This document shows, piece after piece, positions 1-10,078 of a DNA stretch of 64,000 nucleotides. Each line of letters opens with the position of its first letter. Position 1 is the stretch's first letter. The position numbers were made by a program, and so were the translations under genes. The DNA is from Marthasterias glacialis (lineage: Eukaryota > Echinodermata > Asteroidea > Forcipulatida > Asteriidae): contig OU452225.1 of assembly GCA_911728455.2 (NCBI GenBank), forward strand, positions 24,896,495-24,960,494, read 5' to 3'. The notes beneath the pieces were generated by a model. The model was not told the DNA's origin. It did not search any database and was given only the letters and a program-made list of their open reading frames with translations.

Positions 1-1010
1 TCTAATCTTTTTGGAGGAGTAAATTCACTCACATCTTCTAATTTTCATAATTTTGCTAAACACACACAGGTTACCAGGAAAAAATACCATAAAGCTTTAC
101 AGTATTGCGACTGGTGCCCAGAAATTATTTGCAAAGCCAGTATGTCATCTCCACGGACTTACCAGATATTTGGGCAAATTACAGTTGATGGGTGAACCGA
201 TGAAGGAAAAATATCGCTCAGCGACAGGGTCGACTGCCCACGAGATGTCCATGTTAGCCTGGACAAAGTATCTGATGCACGCGATCCTGTCACACTCGAA
301 AGAGCAGGCTAGGTTGGGTTCGTTGGGCAGACGAAACTGAAACGGGAAAGAATGCGATCCTGCTTGGAGCAGCGGTATCTCCGAATCATCTTCCGAGTCA
401 AGATCTAATATTCAAGAAAAATTACGAAGTATGATTAGTTAAAAGGTGTGATACGTCATTGATTTACGTCAGTGCTGCTTTTGAATAGTCTGAGGCCGTG
501 TTTGAATTGGCGGTTACAGCTACGGCTTGGATTGCCGCGTCATCATGCGTTGTAGGGCGTCCTCAGCAACGCCCTTAGCAACAACAGCAGTCGTAGCCAT
601 ATAGCCTATAGTCAGATACGGCCGAACTATCCTGTAGTTTTCGATAAACACACCACACCATGCATCTGTGAACAAAATGGATACTACCTCTGTATTTTTG
701 TTTCAGGGAAACAACGGAGAACTGTTGATGTCATGTCAGAAAAATTTTGCAGGAAAAGCAATTTAGTCTGGTACTTTATTTACAGAATTGAATTGGTAAA
801 AATGCTATTGCATTAACAGGGAACATGACAGTGATGTGGGCACCATGATAGATTAAAAAAAAAACTGTATCCCGTAGTTTTGCATGTTAATACATATTGA
901 AATTTTTTAGGTGTTCTTGCAAGAACGCGACGGTGGCATTATTGTTTGTTTTGAAAAGAATGATTCGTTTTAAAATGACTTAATAGTCGTAACCAAGGCA
1001 TGTGTGTGTC
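1..1010. other. Intergenic or intronic DNA, no gene recognised
   Basis: A 95-codon open stretch follows a possible acceptor (cacacacag, ending at 69), but its translation matches no family I know and the other frames read equally well, so it is not called. Bases 9-21 (tttggaggagt) resemble the end of a small repeat also found at 13340-13470 and 27526-27642. Around 490-610 there is a locally GC-richer segment with gcgtt and caacgcc words that could be a worn foldback repeat. Nothing else is supported. Confidence 0.5.
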
Positions 1011-1014
1011 GCAC

Positions 1015-1360
1015 CGAAATGTTGCTCTAACAACTGTATCTAAATGTACCCCCGGGACAAAATGTTGTCCCAAACGACTGTACGTAAATGCAGCCCGGTC
1101 CTCTATGTTGCCACAACAGCTGACCCTACTATTGCCCGGGCTTAAGTGTTCCCTAATGTAGCACAGGCTTAAATATAACCCGAATCATTTACCTCAGCAC
1201 AAACCTTTTACTTAAATATAGCCCGTGCTACATTCCGATACAGGATCGGGGCTACGTTAAGATTCGGGCTACATTTTGGGTAAAGGTTTGGGAGGTTCAG
1301 GAGATGGTTGGGGCTACATTAGTTTCAGGCTGAATTAAGGCCTCGGACTACATTAGGTGG
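1015..1360. repeat. Degenerate foldback-like repeat
   Basis: The left part has plus-strand words such as taaatgtaccccc and taaatgcagcccgg. The right part has the opposite-strand forms gcccgtgctacatt, gggctacattttggg and ggggctacattag. This gives a loose inverted arrangement of a 'taaatgtagccc' motif around 1150-1200. No clean terminal repeats or target duplication are visible, so it may be an old palindromic minisatellite. Confidence 0.4.
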
Positions 1361-1987
1361 CGGAGCCTGCTCCCCAATTTGATGTTGTAGAAGTTTGATC
1401 TTTGTTTTATAACAACACCATGGTTCTTGAAGAATGTACCCAATATTGTGGTGACGTGCCCGCCCTCGTGGAATCAATGACACAGAATCATCGGTAAAGA
1501 TTTCTCTCCAGCGCAGACTCCCGTGTGGCTGACCCAATAAACAAAACATACTGCTACTGTCGGTAGTCTTTTTGTAGCCGCGTACACTTGATCGATTATT
1601 TTTTTTCCTTCTCTCTCTTCGTTTTACGACAGTACGGACTGTGATCCTTCCGTTATAGGCATAATGACGTCAATGTTGGTCTCCGCGTGCTCAAATTTTT
1701 TGTTTTGTCTCACTTTATACGAGCGATCAACACATAAATCGGCGGGAATTCGACATCATCTGCCGCGTGCAGAGGAGGCAAGCGGTCCCGCCCATCTTGT
1801 CTCATGTTACTTAATGTGTATACGTAGTTAATTTAACTTGACAGCTTTACTTTAGACCCGTGCCATAATTAAACAAACCCACTTGCTCATACCTCGTCAC
1901 TTGGTCATTTTCACAGACCAGCAGACATTCCACCGACACTCACAGATATCCGAGACCCTTTTTGTTGTGTAACCTTTCTTTGCCATA
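1361..1987. other. Unique sequence, no gene recognised
   Basis: No splice-bounded open frame, tRNA or clear repeat is seen. A 74-codon minus-strand open frame at 1325-1549 overlaps the foldback and has no recognisable content. Confidence 0.5.
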
Positions 1988-2117
1988 GTAAATTTCATAG
2001 TGCTGCTTACCATGGTATCCTGTGCGCACACCCTGCTGCGGCCCATAGGAACACGCACGTTACAGTGCGCCGTAAGGCCAGAATTATTTGGGAACCAGCG
2101 TCATGAAATTGGGTCCT
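1988..2117. mobile_element. MITE family A copy (short)
   Basis: The left end reads aatttcatagtgctgctta and the right end reads catgaaattgggtcc, which is the inverted form. These match the terminal repeats of the intact copy at 23973-24165. The interior is short and diverged. It abuts a second family A copy beginning about ten bases downstream, so the pair look like one ancestral locus hit twice. The element is non-autonomous and has no coding content. Confidence 0.6.
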
Positions 2118-2126
2118 GCTTAAGGG

Positions 2127-2384
2127 CCGATTTTGTGCTTACTATGCGATTTCCATTTAATAGCGCCGTTGACAGTAAGCACACGAAAAGGCATGATAAC
2201 CGTCCGGTGCTTACTGTAGGAAAATGAATGAAGTAACGATGCAAATCCTTGGTGAACGCGTAAGCCGGCCGCCTAATTTTCTTGCTAACCAGCTGTGACA
2301 CAAGCTTACGTTTAAGCCATTTTCCAGCTATATTTAGCACGAAAATGTGCTTACCGTTAAGCCGCGCAAATGAAATTGGCCCCA
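2127..2384. mobile_element. MITE family A copy (long, diverged)
   Basis: It starts gggccgattttgtgcttac and ends aatgaaattggcccc, the inverted termini of family A. The interior is full of 'gcttac' and 'gtaagc' words in both orientations, a hallmark of this family (compare 24000-24140). Open frames on both strands here simply reflect the element. Confidence 0.55.
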
Positions 2385-2734
2385 TGATCTGAACTGCATA
2401 CGCATGTCAAATGTAGCAGATAATAATGAGTCTTGTTCCGGAAATACAGTGTGACATCTGCTTGAATAGTAGCGTTAAATTAACTGTGTCATACTGGAAC
2501 GCCCTCGCCATGGAAAACATACTTGAGGGCCAAATGTTATACACATTATACACGCATGACATCCTTTGCAAACTGACATTCGAAGTCGGCCAATTTAAAT
2601 GTCTCTTCTAAAAGAAACGTAGGCCAAACTGAAGCCTTCAAAGACACCGCCCTCAATCGATACACATCAGTCAGATTTCAACTCGAATCTCCAGCAGCGA
2701 AACTATGGTAAAGTTTTTAGGTTTAGCTTCACAC
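2385..2734. other. Unique sequence, no gene recognised
   Basis: A 61-codon open frame (2426-2611, plus) has no recognisable product, no convincing acceptor or donor, and AT-rich third positions. Treated as non-coding. Confidence 0.5.
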
Positions 2735-3085
2735 AAGGGGGTGCACCTTTTTTTCCAGGGGGCACTTCTGGCCAATTAATAATGTTCACTTTTCCTTAGC
2801 AAGCCTATTTTTTTTTGCGCTTTTATTTTGCCGTTTACTATTATTTTTTTATAAGATAATCTGACATAGAGGTAAAAACAAATACACTGTCTGTTTGTAA
2901 ATAGAAAAATAGTTTACAAAAAAAACTTGAAATTACTCCATAAAATCTTAAATGTAACATTTTACTCTGGTAATTTGTAATCTCAAAAGTCCAGATTTCA
3001 AATGGGGGCACATGGGGGGGGGGCGGCACGGACATCAATGGGGGCACGTAACTCCATGCTCCTCCCCCTTAGTTATACGCCACTG
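2735..3085 (-). mobile_element. hAT-like MITE, 5' truncated copy
   Basis: The minus-strand copy ends at the right with cttagttatacgccactg, the inverted form of the cagtggcgtaactaag terminus seen at 16856. Shared internal blocks are 'gggggcacttctggccaatta', 'tgtaacattttactctgg' and a run of G around 3003-3040. The left terminus is not recognisable, so the copy is truncated or badly diverged. No coding content. Confidence 0.7.
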
Positions 3086-4618
3086 CAAGTCTCTCTCAGT
3101 GCCTTCCATAACGCCAGAAATCAAAGATGGCGTCTACTTTTTTTTATGCGGTATCGAGCCGTATATATTTATAGACCCATTACAGGCTTAAATAAAATAA
3201 AAACAACGCCGGAATAATCCGGATGTGAACGAAGACGTTGCGCTGCCAAATCACTTAACCCAAATTTTAGTAATTGAACCCTACATTCGTCACTCATGCC
3301 CCACGGTGTAGTCGTTCTAAAATGGTGAACGCCAACGTGATCAAAATGAGAGCTAGCTCTGGGGTTAATAACAGTCACCATTATTCTAAATGGTGTTCGG
3401 CATAATTGTGATTGAAGCCCTAATGAGTTTCCTCCTGTTCGATTAGTGCGTGCATGGGTGTATGTGTAATGAATTTGCTATGTGCAGTAGCTGACTGCCC
3501 TTGTAAGAAAAAAGGGGGAAAATACCCAGACTGCGCCTGTGGGAAACTGTAACGTTGTTTACGTTCGTTGCCTCGGTACAACCATGATACGCGTAGGGTT
3601 ATCATTACATCCCCCGTCCTCACGAACCAGGGCCTGTCACTTTTCAACAGAGCCTTATTGACAGAATTTACATCATTGAGAGTTGAGTCCTTTGCCACCT
3701 GCAAACGCTCAAGAGCGTGATTTCCCCCTTTTTTTTAATGTAAAGCATGACTCCGGGTTTGATTCTAAAGACACATTGCCTGCATATTATTCTAAGAAAA
3801 TGTACTGTAAATGAACAGTCGTTTTTCTATACAAGTCTCACTCAGAACGCAATGTACTGCATCCTTTCTTGGACACTGGTGTAGATATAAACTACGGGGG
3901 AGCCATAGAGCTGTATATAAAGAACAGCTCTATCGGGGGAGCCATAATGCAGAGTGAAAACAGATAATCACAGTTTGCAAGCTACACAAATATTCCAAAA
4001 TTGTCAAACCAACCAATAATGGGATGTATTTTCTTTAAATAGAAAGTTTGTAAAAATGCTGAATTTGGTCACAACGTCTGTCAACAAGACTTGAATGTTT
4101 TGCTACATTTGGCCGTTCATGCCCACCAGCGCAGTTTGTTTATCAACAACAGAAATGTCTGACAGACCTTTCTGTTGTTTACCACCATTTGACCACCATT
4201 TTGCAGTGAAGGCCGCCCGTACTTTCGCAGCTGTGACGTTGCGAAAGAAAGGTCTGTGAGTGGCGTTTAAAAAAAGACTGGCCACTTCTTCACAACATTA
4301 ATGTTATGTTTATTACTAGCAGTCTGGGAGCCAGCCTGCAGGCGAACAAAATGGACGGGTATCATTTTCACAACAATTCACCGTTGTATTGGTTATCAGT
4401 CAGGAAGCCAGACGCAGAAAATGTCCGTGGGCAATAACTGGTGCATGTAAGCACGGAAAAGTTTGCCAAGATTAAGAATATGTGTGGTTTGTGCTATGAA
4501 TGAATTTACTCCTTCATACAACGGCAACAACATCTACCTCACTCATAGCCTCCTTCCTCGATATGTTCAGACACAGAGACAACATTTTGAAGAGTTTTGT
4601 GCTGCAAGTTCAACTTAC
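3086..4618. other. Unique sequence with one small hairpin; no gene recognised
   Basis: Several 60-95-codon open frames occur on the minus strand (3169-3381, 3420-3704, 4103-4285), but none has a recognisable domain or splice framework. A small inverted repeat lies at 3895-3950 and is listed separately. Confidence 0.5.
3895..3950. repeat. Small hairpin flanked by a direct repeat
   Basis: The 13-base word cgggggagccata occurs twice, once on each side of a hairpin whose arms are atagagctgt and acagctctat with a 9-base loop. This is the shape expected of a tiny foldback insertion with a duplicated target, or of replication slippage. Confidence 0.5.
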
Positions 4619-4759
4619 CCTTCCCCCAGACCGTCATCCTATCGTACAGAGACTGCTCGCCACCCCGTAGGCAGGTCCCACCACGTTTTTGTCCCGTGGC
4701 CGACCTTATCTTCTCCCTCCACTGTGTGCGGATCTCACCCTTGAGCGACACCCGAATTC
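4619..4759 (-). CDS. Candidate internal coding exon, function unknown
   Basis: On the minus strand a possible acceptor (cattgctag) precedes a 141-base block that stays open and ends at a perfect GTAAGT donor preceded by AAGG. The exon begins with two bases of a split codon and ends with one, so it is phase 1-1. Translation includes RTQWREKIRSATGQKRGG and YDRMTVWGK and is strongly basic. Third codon positions are mostly G or C, unlike the surrounding AT-rich DNA but like the arrestin exon at 34422. The GEIRTQW segment is loosely reminiscent of the cytoplasmic tail of secretin-type receptors, but that is too weak to name it. No partner exon was found nearby. Confidence 0.45.
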
Positions 4760-5055
4760 CTAGCAATGCAAGATGGAATTAGAATTGTGAGTAGTTTTGT
4801 TATTTGTTTGTAACTGAGTATGGGATAAAACTAATTCAATGTAGTTACATGAAGTATACCCATAGAAGTTCCATACAAAAACAAGTTGTCATGGTTGCTG
4901 GTCATGTTGGTAGCTATAACAACAAGGTGTAGGATTACCAGTGAAGACTATCAGATTATATTATAAGGAAAGCGTTAATTTATTTATCTTAATCTATAAA
5001 ACATCAAGTAATAGCCCACAAGGGAAACTGACTAGGTGAATTTAATCCAATGTTT
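4760..5055. other. Unique AT-rich sequence
   Basis: No gene or repeat recognised. If the 4619-4759 exon is real, this is intron upstream of it on the minus strand. Confidence 0.4.
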
Positions 5056-5175
5056 GGGGGTGACCAAAGAAAAATTGACAGAACGGGATTTGAGCCTGCG
5101 ACCTCCTGATTAACGTGCCAGATCCTAGGTTCGAATCCCGTTCTAGTAAATGTTTCTTCGATTGCCCCCAAAATT
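5056..5175. mobile_element. Inverted pair of tRNA-like SINE 3' parts
   Basis: On the minus strand there is a B-box-like ggctcaaatcccgtt followed by tctttggtcacccccaa. On the plus strand, starting about 5128, there is ggttcgaatcccgttctag followed by tcgattgccccc. Both correspond to the 3' half of the SINE at 5378-5480, in head-to-head orientation sharing a central segment around 5110-5125. The A-box half is missing from both. Confidence 0.65.
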
Positions 5176-5377
5176 GAATTAGATTTAAGTCAAGCCAGTT
5201 TTTCTTGTGGTCTATTGTTATTTGCATCCCCGTAAGGTGATCCCTGTACGGCCTCTTCCCATGTTGTATTGTAAATTTGGGAGTGATCCCTGGTTATAAG
5301 GCAGTTTCAGGTTGAATGGCTTCTGACTGGTACCCCAACAATCAAAGAAGTTGACAAAACCGAGAGACCGCAAACAT

Positions 5378-5480
5378 CAGGGCTAGATAGCTCAGTTGGT
5401 AGAGCGCCGGCACTTTCATCCGGAGGTCGCGGGTTCAAATCCTGCACTAGTGAATTTTCCTTTGTTCACCCCCCTTGAAA
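5378..5480 (+). mobile_element. tRNA-derived SINE (Lys-like head)
   Basis: The head has an A-box region (tagctcagttggtagagcg) and a B box (gggttcaaatcctgc). It folds into D, anticodon and T arms with a TTT anticodon in the loop ACTTTCA. The acceptor stem pairs only with a one-base shift, so this is not a functional tRNA. It is followed by ttcctttgttcacccccc and an A-rich tail, and ends within 30 bases. Related copies lie at 5056-5175 and 51720-51830. Confidence 0.75.
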
Positions 5481-6125
5481 AAAAAAAAAGGAAAAAAATA
5501 CAGTAGTTTCTTTTTACAATATTGCCATACTGCTGTTCTGTTTAAGTTTTTTTAAATGAAAGTTAAAGGATGACACGGGATGGACTTCAAATTCCGACTA
5601 TCGATTGGACTGTTTCACCTGGCTGTTGAATTGCGAGGTGGTAAAAATTTAAATTGATGATTGAATCAAAATTTACTCAGTCTGCAAACTGACAAGAATG
5701 CAACGCTCATGTAAATGTGTGATAATTCCATCTACGCATACAATAATTGTTAGTCCTTCATACATAAAAAAATAGGTCAAGGTTAAAACTTAAAATGACA
5801 CAAAATAAAGTTTTGTCTATTAGTATTTCCTATAAGGTAAATTTTCACAGCGAGGCTTATGATAATTGGGAAAAGTTGATCAAGGTGGTCACCGAAAGTA
5901 GCGGGTGCAGCGGCGTAGCCAAGGGCACGTGTCCCCCACAATTTCCAGTGCCTCGAGGTTCCCCCATGAAAAAAGAAAAACAGATACATGTAATTTTGTT
6001 TTTACATTTTTTTATGGAAGTCGCCAGACACACAAGGCATGTAAGCCACTCGAGGTGTGGGCTACAAATCAGCCGTTTTCCCAGGGGCCGTTGCCACCTA
6101 CTCCTGGGGCTGAAACAGGGTAACC
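5481..6125. other. Unique sequence with possible MITE fragment
   Basis: Around 5909 the string cagcggcgtagccaaggg resembles the left end of the hAT-like MITE (16856) and is followed by a C-rich block, but no second terminus is visible. The 115-codon plus-strand open frame at 5795-6142 crosses this and the following SINE and is not considered a gene. Confidence 0.4.
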
Positions 6126-6307
6126 CCCTTTACAGTCCGTAAGGATGTAGGCTTGGGTATCATCCATCAGAAGCCTGGCTGGTAGAGCAGAAAGCTCTAC
6201 CTCCCCAACTTTGACGAAGCAATTATGGTTAAGTGCCTTGCTCAAGGACACAAGTGTCATGACCGGGACTCGAACCCACACTCCGATGACTCAGCCACCA
6301 GAAAAAA
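6126..6307 (-). mobile_element. tRNA-derived SINE fragment, minus strand
   Basis: Read on the minus strand, the 3' part of a tRNA-like head (gtgtgggttcgagtcccgg) leads into acttgtgtccttgagcaag and gcacttaaccataattgct, the same body as the SINEs at 12513 and 23168. The 5' head ends in an A-run (5'-aaaaaaaac on the plus strand, 6302-6311). The distal part (6126-6200) does not match the other copies and may be unrelated flank. Confidence 0.7.
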
Positions 6308-8716
6308 AACGTGGCCCCTACTCACCCCCTCCCCGCCTCAGGGAAAACATCCTGCTACGCTGCTGAGCAGTTGTGCCACCTCATGTTTGATTGGGCAAGG
6401 GAACCACTGATGGGACAGATGGCAGAACCCAATATGATATATGGTTTGATTGTTTTCCTATCGTATAATGAGTGACAAATCGTCGCTGCACTCCATTTTT
6501 GTCCACAATAAACCTACGACACTGCGCGCTAAGTACACAACATAATTTCTTTTATGTTTTGATATTATTTTACAAGAAAAAAGACTGAAGATTGTACTCG
6601 TATAAGATAACGTTAGAAACAGTCAGCACCGAGGTCAATGTCTGTAAATTCACAAATGTAGCGGGCTGGTTAGAAAAAATAAACATTTCAACACAATTAT
6701 CTTCTTACGGCAAGCAAGGACACTTTGTAAGAATTATACAAACAGAAAATTGAGTTGTAGGAGAACATGGTACCGCGTTATTTAGATAACTTATCGTGGA
6801 AACACGCAAACATGCACGAGATCAAACGTCAGAAGCACGGATTGTAATTCTGGCATGTGGCGAAAAAACGGATTTCAACGATGATATCATCTCGACTTTA
6901 AAATGATAACACATCTCAGAATTCAGTTACGAACTTATTGAATTCCGTGTTTCTGAGAATATTCAGTCATTGAAGTTCGTGTATAGATACGAGTGAAGGT
7001 CATTTCAGCTTCCGTGTAAATACGAAGATCACTATGTCATTAAATGAGAACCCGGCCAGAAGAAGAAGGGAAACAAGGATCCAGACAATTGTTTATGACA
7101 GGCTCAGGTCGACGGCGACAGTCAAATTTACTCTGGGATGAAACAAAAAAGGGGGTTATCCTTTTTATAACGAGCTGTGATGCACAGCTCGTTGCCAAGA
7201 GCGACCAACGAGCCGCAGTTGCTAGGAAAATACAGGGAGCATCAAAGCGTCTGTTTTTACATTGATAGCGCTATACGGGTAACACGGATCGTGCAGTTTA
7301 CCCCCAGCTTGAAATACACACAGCACACTAGCCTCTCTTTTATGGATTATGTTAAAACCACGCACAGAAAGTGATCTGTGGAAAGTGCAAGCTTGAGGGT
7401 TTGAGATATAAACCCATTTATTATTATTATTTAAAATATATTTACATATGTATCGAGAGAAAGGTATAAATTGTTGTTCCATTCACCCTCTTGTTTATCT
7501 GGAATTGAGAGTAAAATGCATTTAGTCTAAATTCTGTTGAAATAGTCATAATAAAGCGTAAACAATTCCATGACTATTCATGATCACGTTTACACTAACG
7601 GTTATAATTAGAACTATTTTTTTTAGCTGAAAGGTTTAATACGACTAATTATTTTCGTTATTGGCAAGAAAAAAAATTCACCAAATCAAGTCAGCAAGAA
7701 AGAAAACAAATCGGCTGAGCAGATATCTGATATCTGCATAACCTTTGGTAACCGTGATATTGCTCATTGTATGACCTCAACAAACGGGGTTAGGGGCTCT
7801 CGTATATACTCAGATGTATTCAAAATCAATATTAGATCCTCGCGGTGTTACGAAAAGAGAGCAATAACCCACAAACAGCCGTGCGATTTGATTGCTGCAG
7901 GCTTAAAAACCAAGAACAAAAACTGCGCTACGCCGCTGTATCATTTTAGATTCCATGTATCTATGGTGGAAAAACACCCAACGGGAATATAACCCATCAC
8001 TCATGATCTCTGCTTGCTGTAACGGTAGCTTATTGGACCTTTATAGCTCATTACCCTGCGTGCAAACATAGCAATTTGTGCGCTAAAGGTGTGATACGAA
8101 ATTGACAATGTTCAGGTGGAAAAAATCCTTTAAAAAATTTCTGAACGATTTTTAATATGAAAATTTGCTCTTGATTAAAAACAGTCTGATAAACACAGTC
8201 CCAATATTGTTCCGAAATAAAATAATATAAACTCAATTGTTTCTTTTAACGAATGTTCTCTTCATTTACAAAACGACGCTGTTCCGAAATATTGATATAA
8301 ATTTGTGCCCACATGGAATGATGCATAATTAATTCAGTCGTCGAGATCTGATGACAAGATTTTGCCATATCTCATGGCGATATCGAGAGCTCTTGCTCTC
8401 AGATGCTCAATTTATCGTTTAGGATCAGAGTCTTCTATGACAGGCTCACCCCCCCCCCACGGTTTATAAAATGTCGTGACATTTACATAGCCACCACGTT
8501 AATCCTTCATTGGGCTTTGCCCCACAGACTCCTAATCCATAACTAGTCTGAAGGGGAGCCCCAGTGACCCCTGGGGAGGGGGTGGTAACACTTCAGCTTG
8601 GCTATATGATACACAATGTATTTTGCCCTAGCTGTGCATCATAGTTCTTGATTTCACAGCAATACGTTTAGAGAATCTTAAGACTGATTTGACTTAATAA
8701 TACTATATAGATATGG
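6308..8716. other. Unique AT-rich sequence; hairpin at 7169-7193
   Basis: No exon with paired splice sites was found on either strand. The open frames at 7044-7482 and 7771-7992 have AT-rich third positions and no recognised content. A short GC-rich block (8440-8600, with a C9 run) is the only compositional feature besides the hairpin. Confidence 0.5.
7169..7193. repeat. Perfect 11-bp-arm hairpin
   Basis: The arms are aacgagctgtg and cacagctcgtt with a 3-base loop. A partial third copy of the arm (caacgagccgcag) follows at 7207. There is no T-run to suggest a terminator and no flanking element structure. Confidence 0.55.
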
Positions 8717-8983
8717 GTACGTGTTCCCGTACCCGTTCATGTTCCCATTCCCGGTCTTGTTCTCGTTCCCGTTCCCGTTCCCGTTCCCGTTCCCGGTCTC
8801 GTTCTCGTCCGTTCCCGTTCCCGTTCCCAGTCTCGTTCTCGTTCCCGTCCTCGTTCCCGTTCCTGGTCTTGTTCTCTTTCCCGTTCCCGTTCCAGGTCTT
8901 GTTCCCGTTCCCGTTCCCGTTCCCGGTCTCCCTCGTTCCCGTTCCCGTTCACGTTCCCGTTCCCATCCCATTCCCGTACCCAT
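8717..8983. repeat. Hexanucleotide array (GTTCCC)n
   Basis: About 270 bases of tandem gttccc with interspersed ggtctc and cgttcatg variants. The array starts at a gggtac and ends at a gtaccc. Because the period is six, several frames stay open on both strands (Arg-Ser, Phe-Pro or Gly-Thr/Glu-Arg dipeptide runs). These are artefacts of the repeat, not genes. Confidence 0.95.
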
Positions 8984-8989
8984 CTTCGT

Positions 8990-9544
8990 GAAAAAAAACC
9001 CAATATGCTTAAATTCCTTAGTGTTCTTTGTTTTTTACAAAGAACATTCCGTCTTCATGATATTCACGTGCAGGGGTGGGGCAGATGTCACAATGCAAGT
9101 ATTAAATCCCAATCAAGCCATTACCCGCTACCAATTACAAGGCTTAATTAATGCACTGTGCGTTTCACTCTAATATTGCGTCTGTGACGTCACACCCTGC
9201 AAGTGACGTGTGAACACGACATGTAATATGTCAACAGCTAATTAATTATTTGTTTAATTTACCGTATAACTGTACTACAAATGATCTTCATAGTAATCTC
9301 ATTATGCTCGGATCTGCATGAATATAAAGCGTTGTGTTTTGTCCACGAATGTATTTATAGAAACCCGCTGGAAGTGTTGAATAATTTGTTTACTTTATGT
9401 AAATTTCGCAATTATTATACACGATATTTAAATTTCATTCATCCAAGTACGAAATGTATCACGGGTTCCTATGTGTGCGTTTCTTATTGAAATGAACTCC
9501 CCCTCATTATCCAGGCCACTTCCAAAATCCATATACACTAAAAG
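8990..9544. other. Unique sequence, no gene recognised
   Basis: No splice-bounded open frame. The 69-codon open frame at 9281-9490 is AT-rich and unrecognised. Confidence 0.5.
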
Positions 9545-9649
9545 AGCAAACAAACAAACAACCTAATAAACAAACAAACAAACAAACAAACAGACAAACA
9601 AACAAACAAACAAACAAACAAACAAACAAACAAACAAACAAACAAACAA

Positions 9650-9700
<51 letters not shown>

Positions 9701-9715
9701 AACTAACTAACTAAC
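9545..9715. repeat. Compound microsatellite (AAAC)n and (ACAG)n
   Basis: Tetranucleotide tracts of aaac run from 9545 and switch to acag around 9650, with a short actaacta end. The opposite-strand 'cysteine/valine' open frame is a by-product. Confidence 0.95.
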
Positions 9716-9759
9716 AGATAAAAAGATCCCTCACACCCCTCCCTTTTGATTAAAGTACA

Positions 9760-10078
9760 TGATTATTTACCTGTCGTTGTAATTCTTTTATTTATTTTTT
9801 GCTGTCACAGTTCTGTTCCCCTCTTCACCTTCTTGTATCTCGTTTATTTTCCCTTTAGTTTCATCAGTTATTTTACGTATTTTCTGTCTCACGTTTTTTT
9901 TAAGTAAGTAGTTAGAACACATCTCGGTTAGTATCTGAAAGTGGACCGGCTTTCATTGTATCTTCTGTGCATGCTCTCCTATACCCTGACCATTGTAAAA
10001 GACTGATGTTATTGACTGTCTGTAATGATTCTGTAACTGCTGTTGCAATGTGGGGAAATAAATTCATTCATTCATTCA
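9760..10078 (+). mobile_element. Probable non-LTR retrotransposon 3' tail
   Basis: The sequence ends gtggggaaataaattcattc followed by further attc units, a typical 3' end for LINE or LINE-mobilised elements. Upstream is T-rich and uncoding. No reverse-transcriptase coding remnant is visible upstream, so the call rests on the tail alone. Confidence 0.35.

Noticed and set aside
53-340. 95-codon open frame after an acceptor-like cacacacag
   Set aside because: Neither this frame nor the alternative frame (with a CDWCPEIIC stretch) matches a family I know, and the alternative has stops; no donor or composition shift supports an exon.
5378-5450. Functional tRNA-Lys gene
   Set aside because: The acceptor stem does not pair in register and the sequence runs straight into a SINE body and A-rich tail.
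8678-9173. Overlapping open frames of 88 to 150 codons on both strands
   Set aside because: Produced by the hexanucleotide array, whose period is a multiple of three.
9507-9701. Val/Cys/Leu-rich minus-strand open frame
   Set aside because: Translation of the (AAAC)n/(ACAG)n microsatellite.
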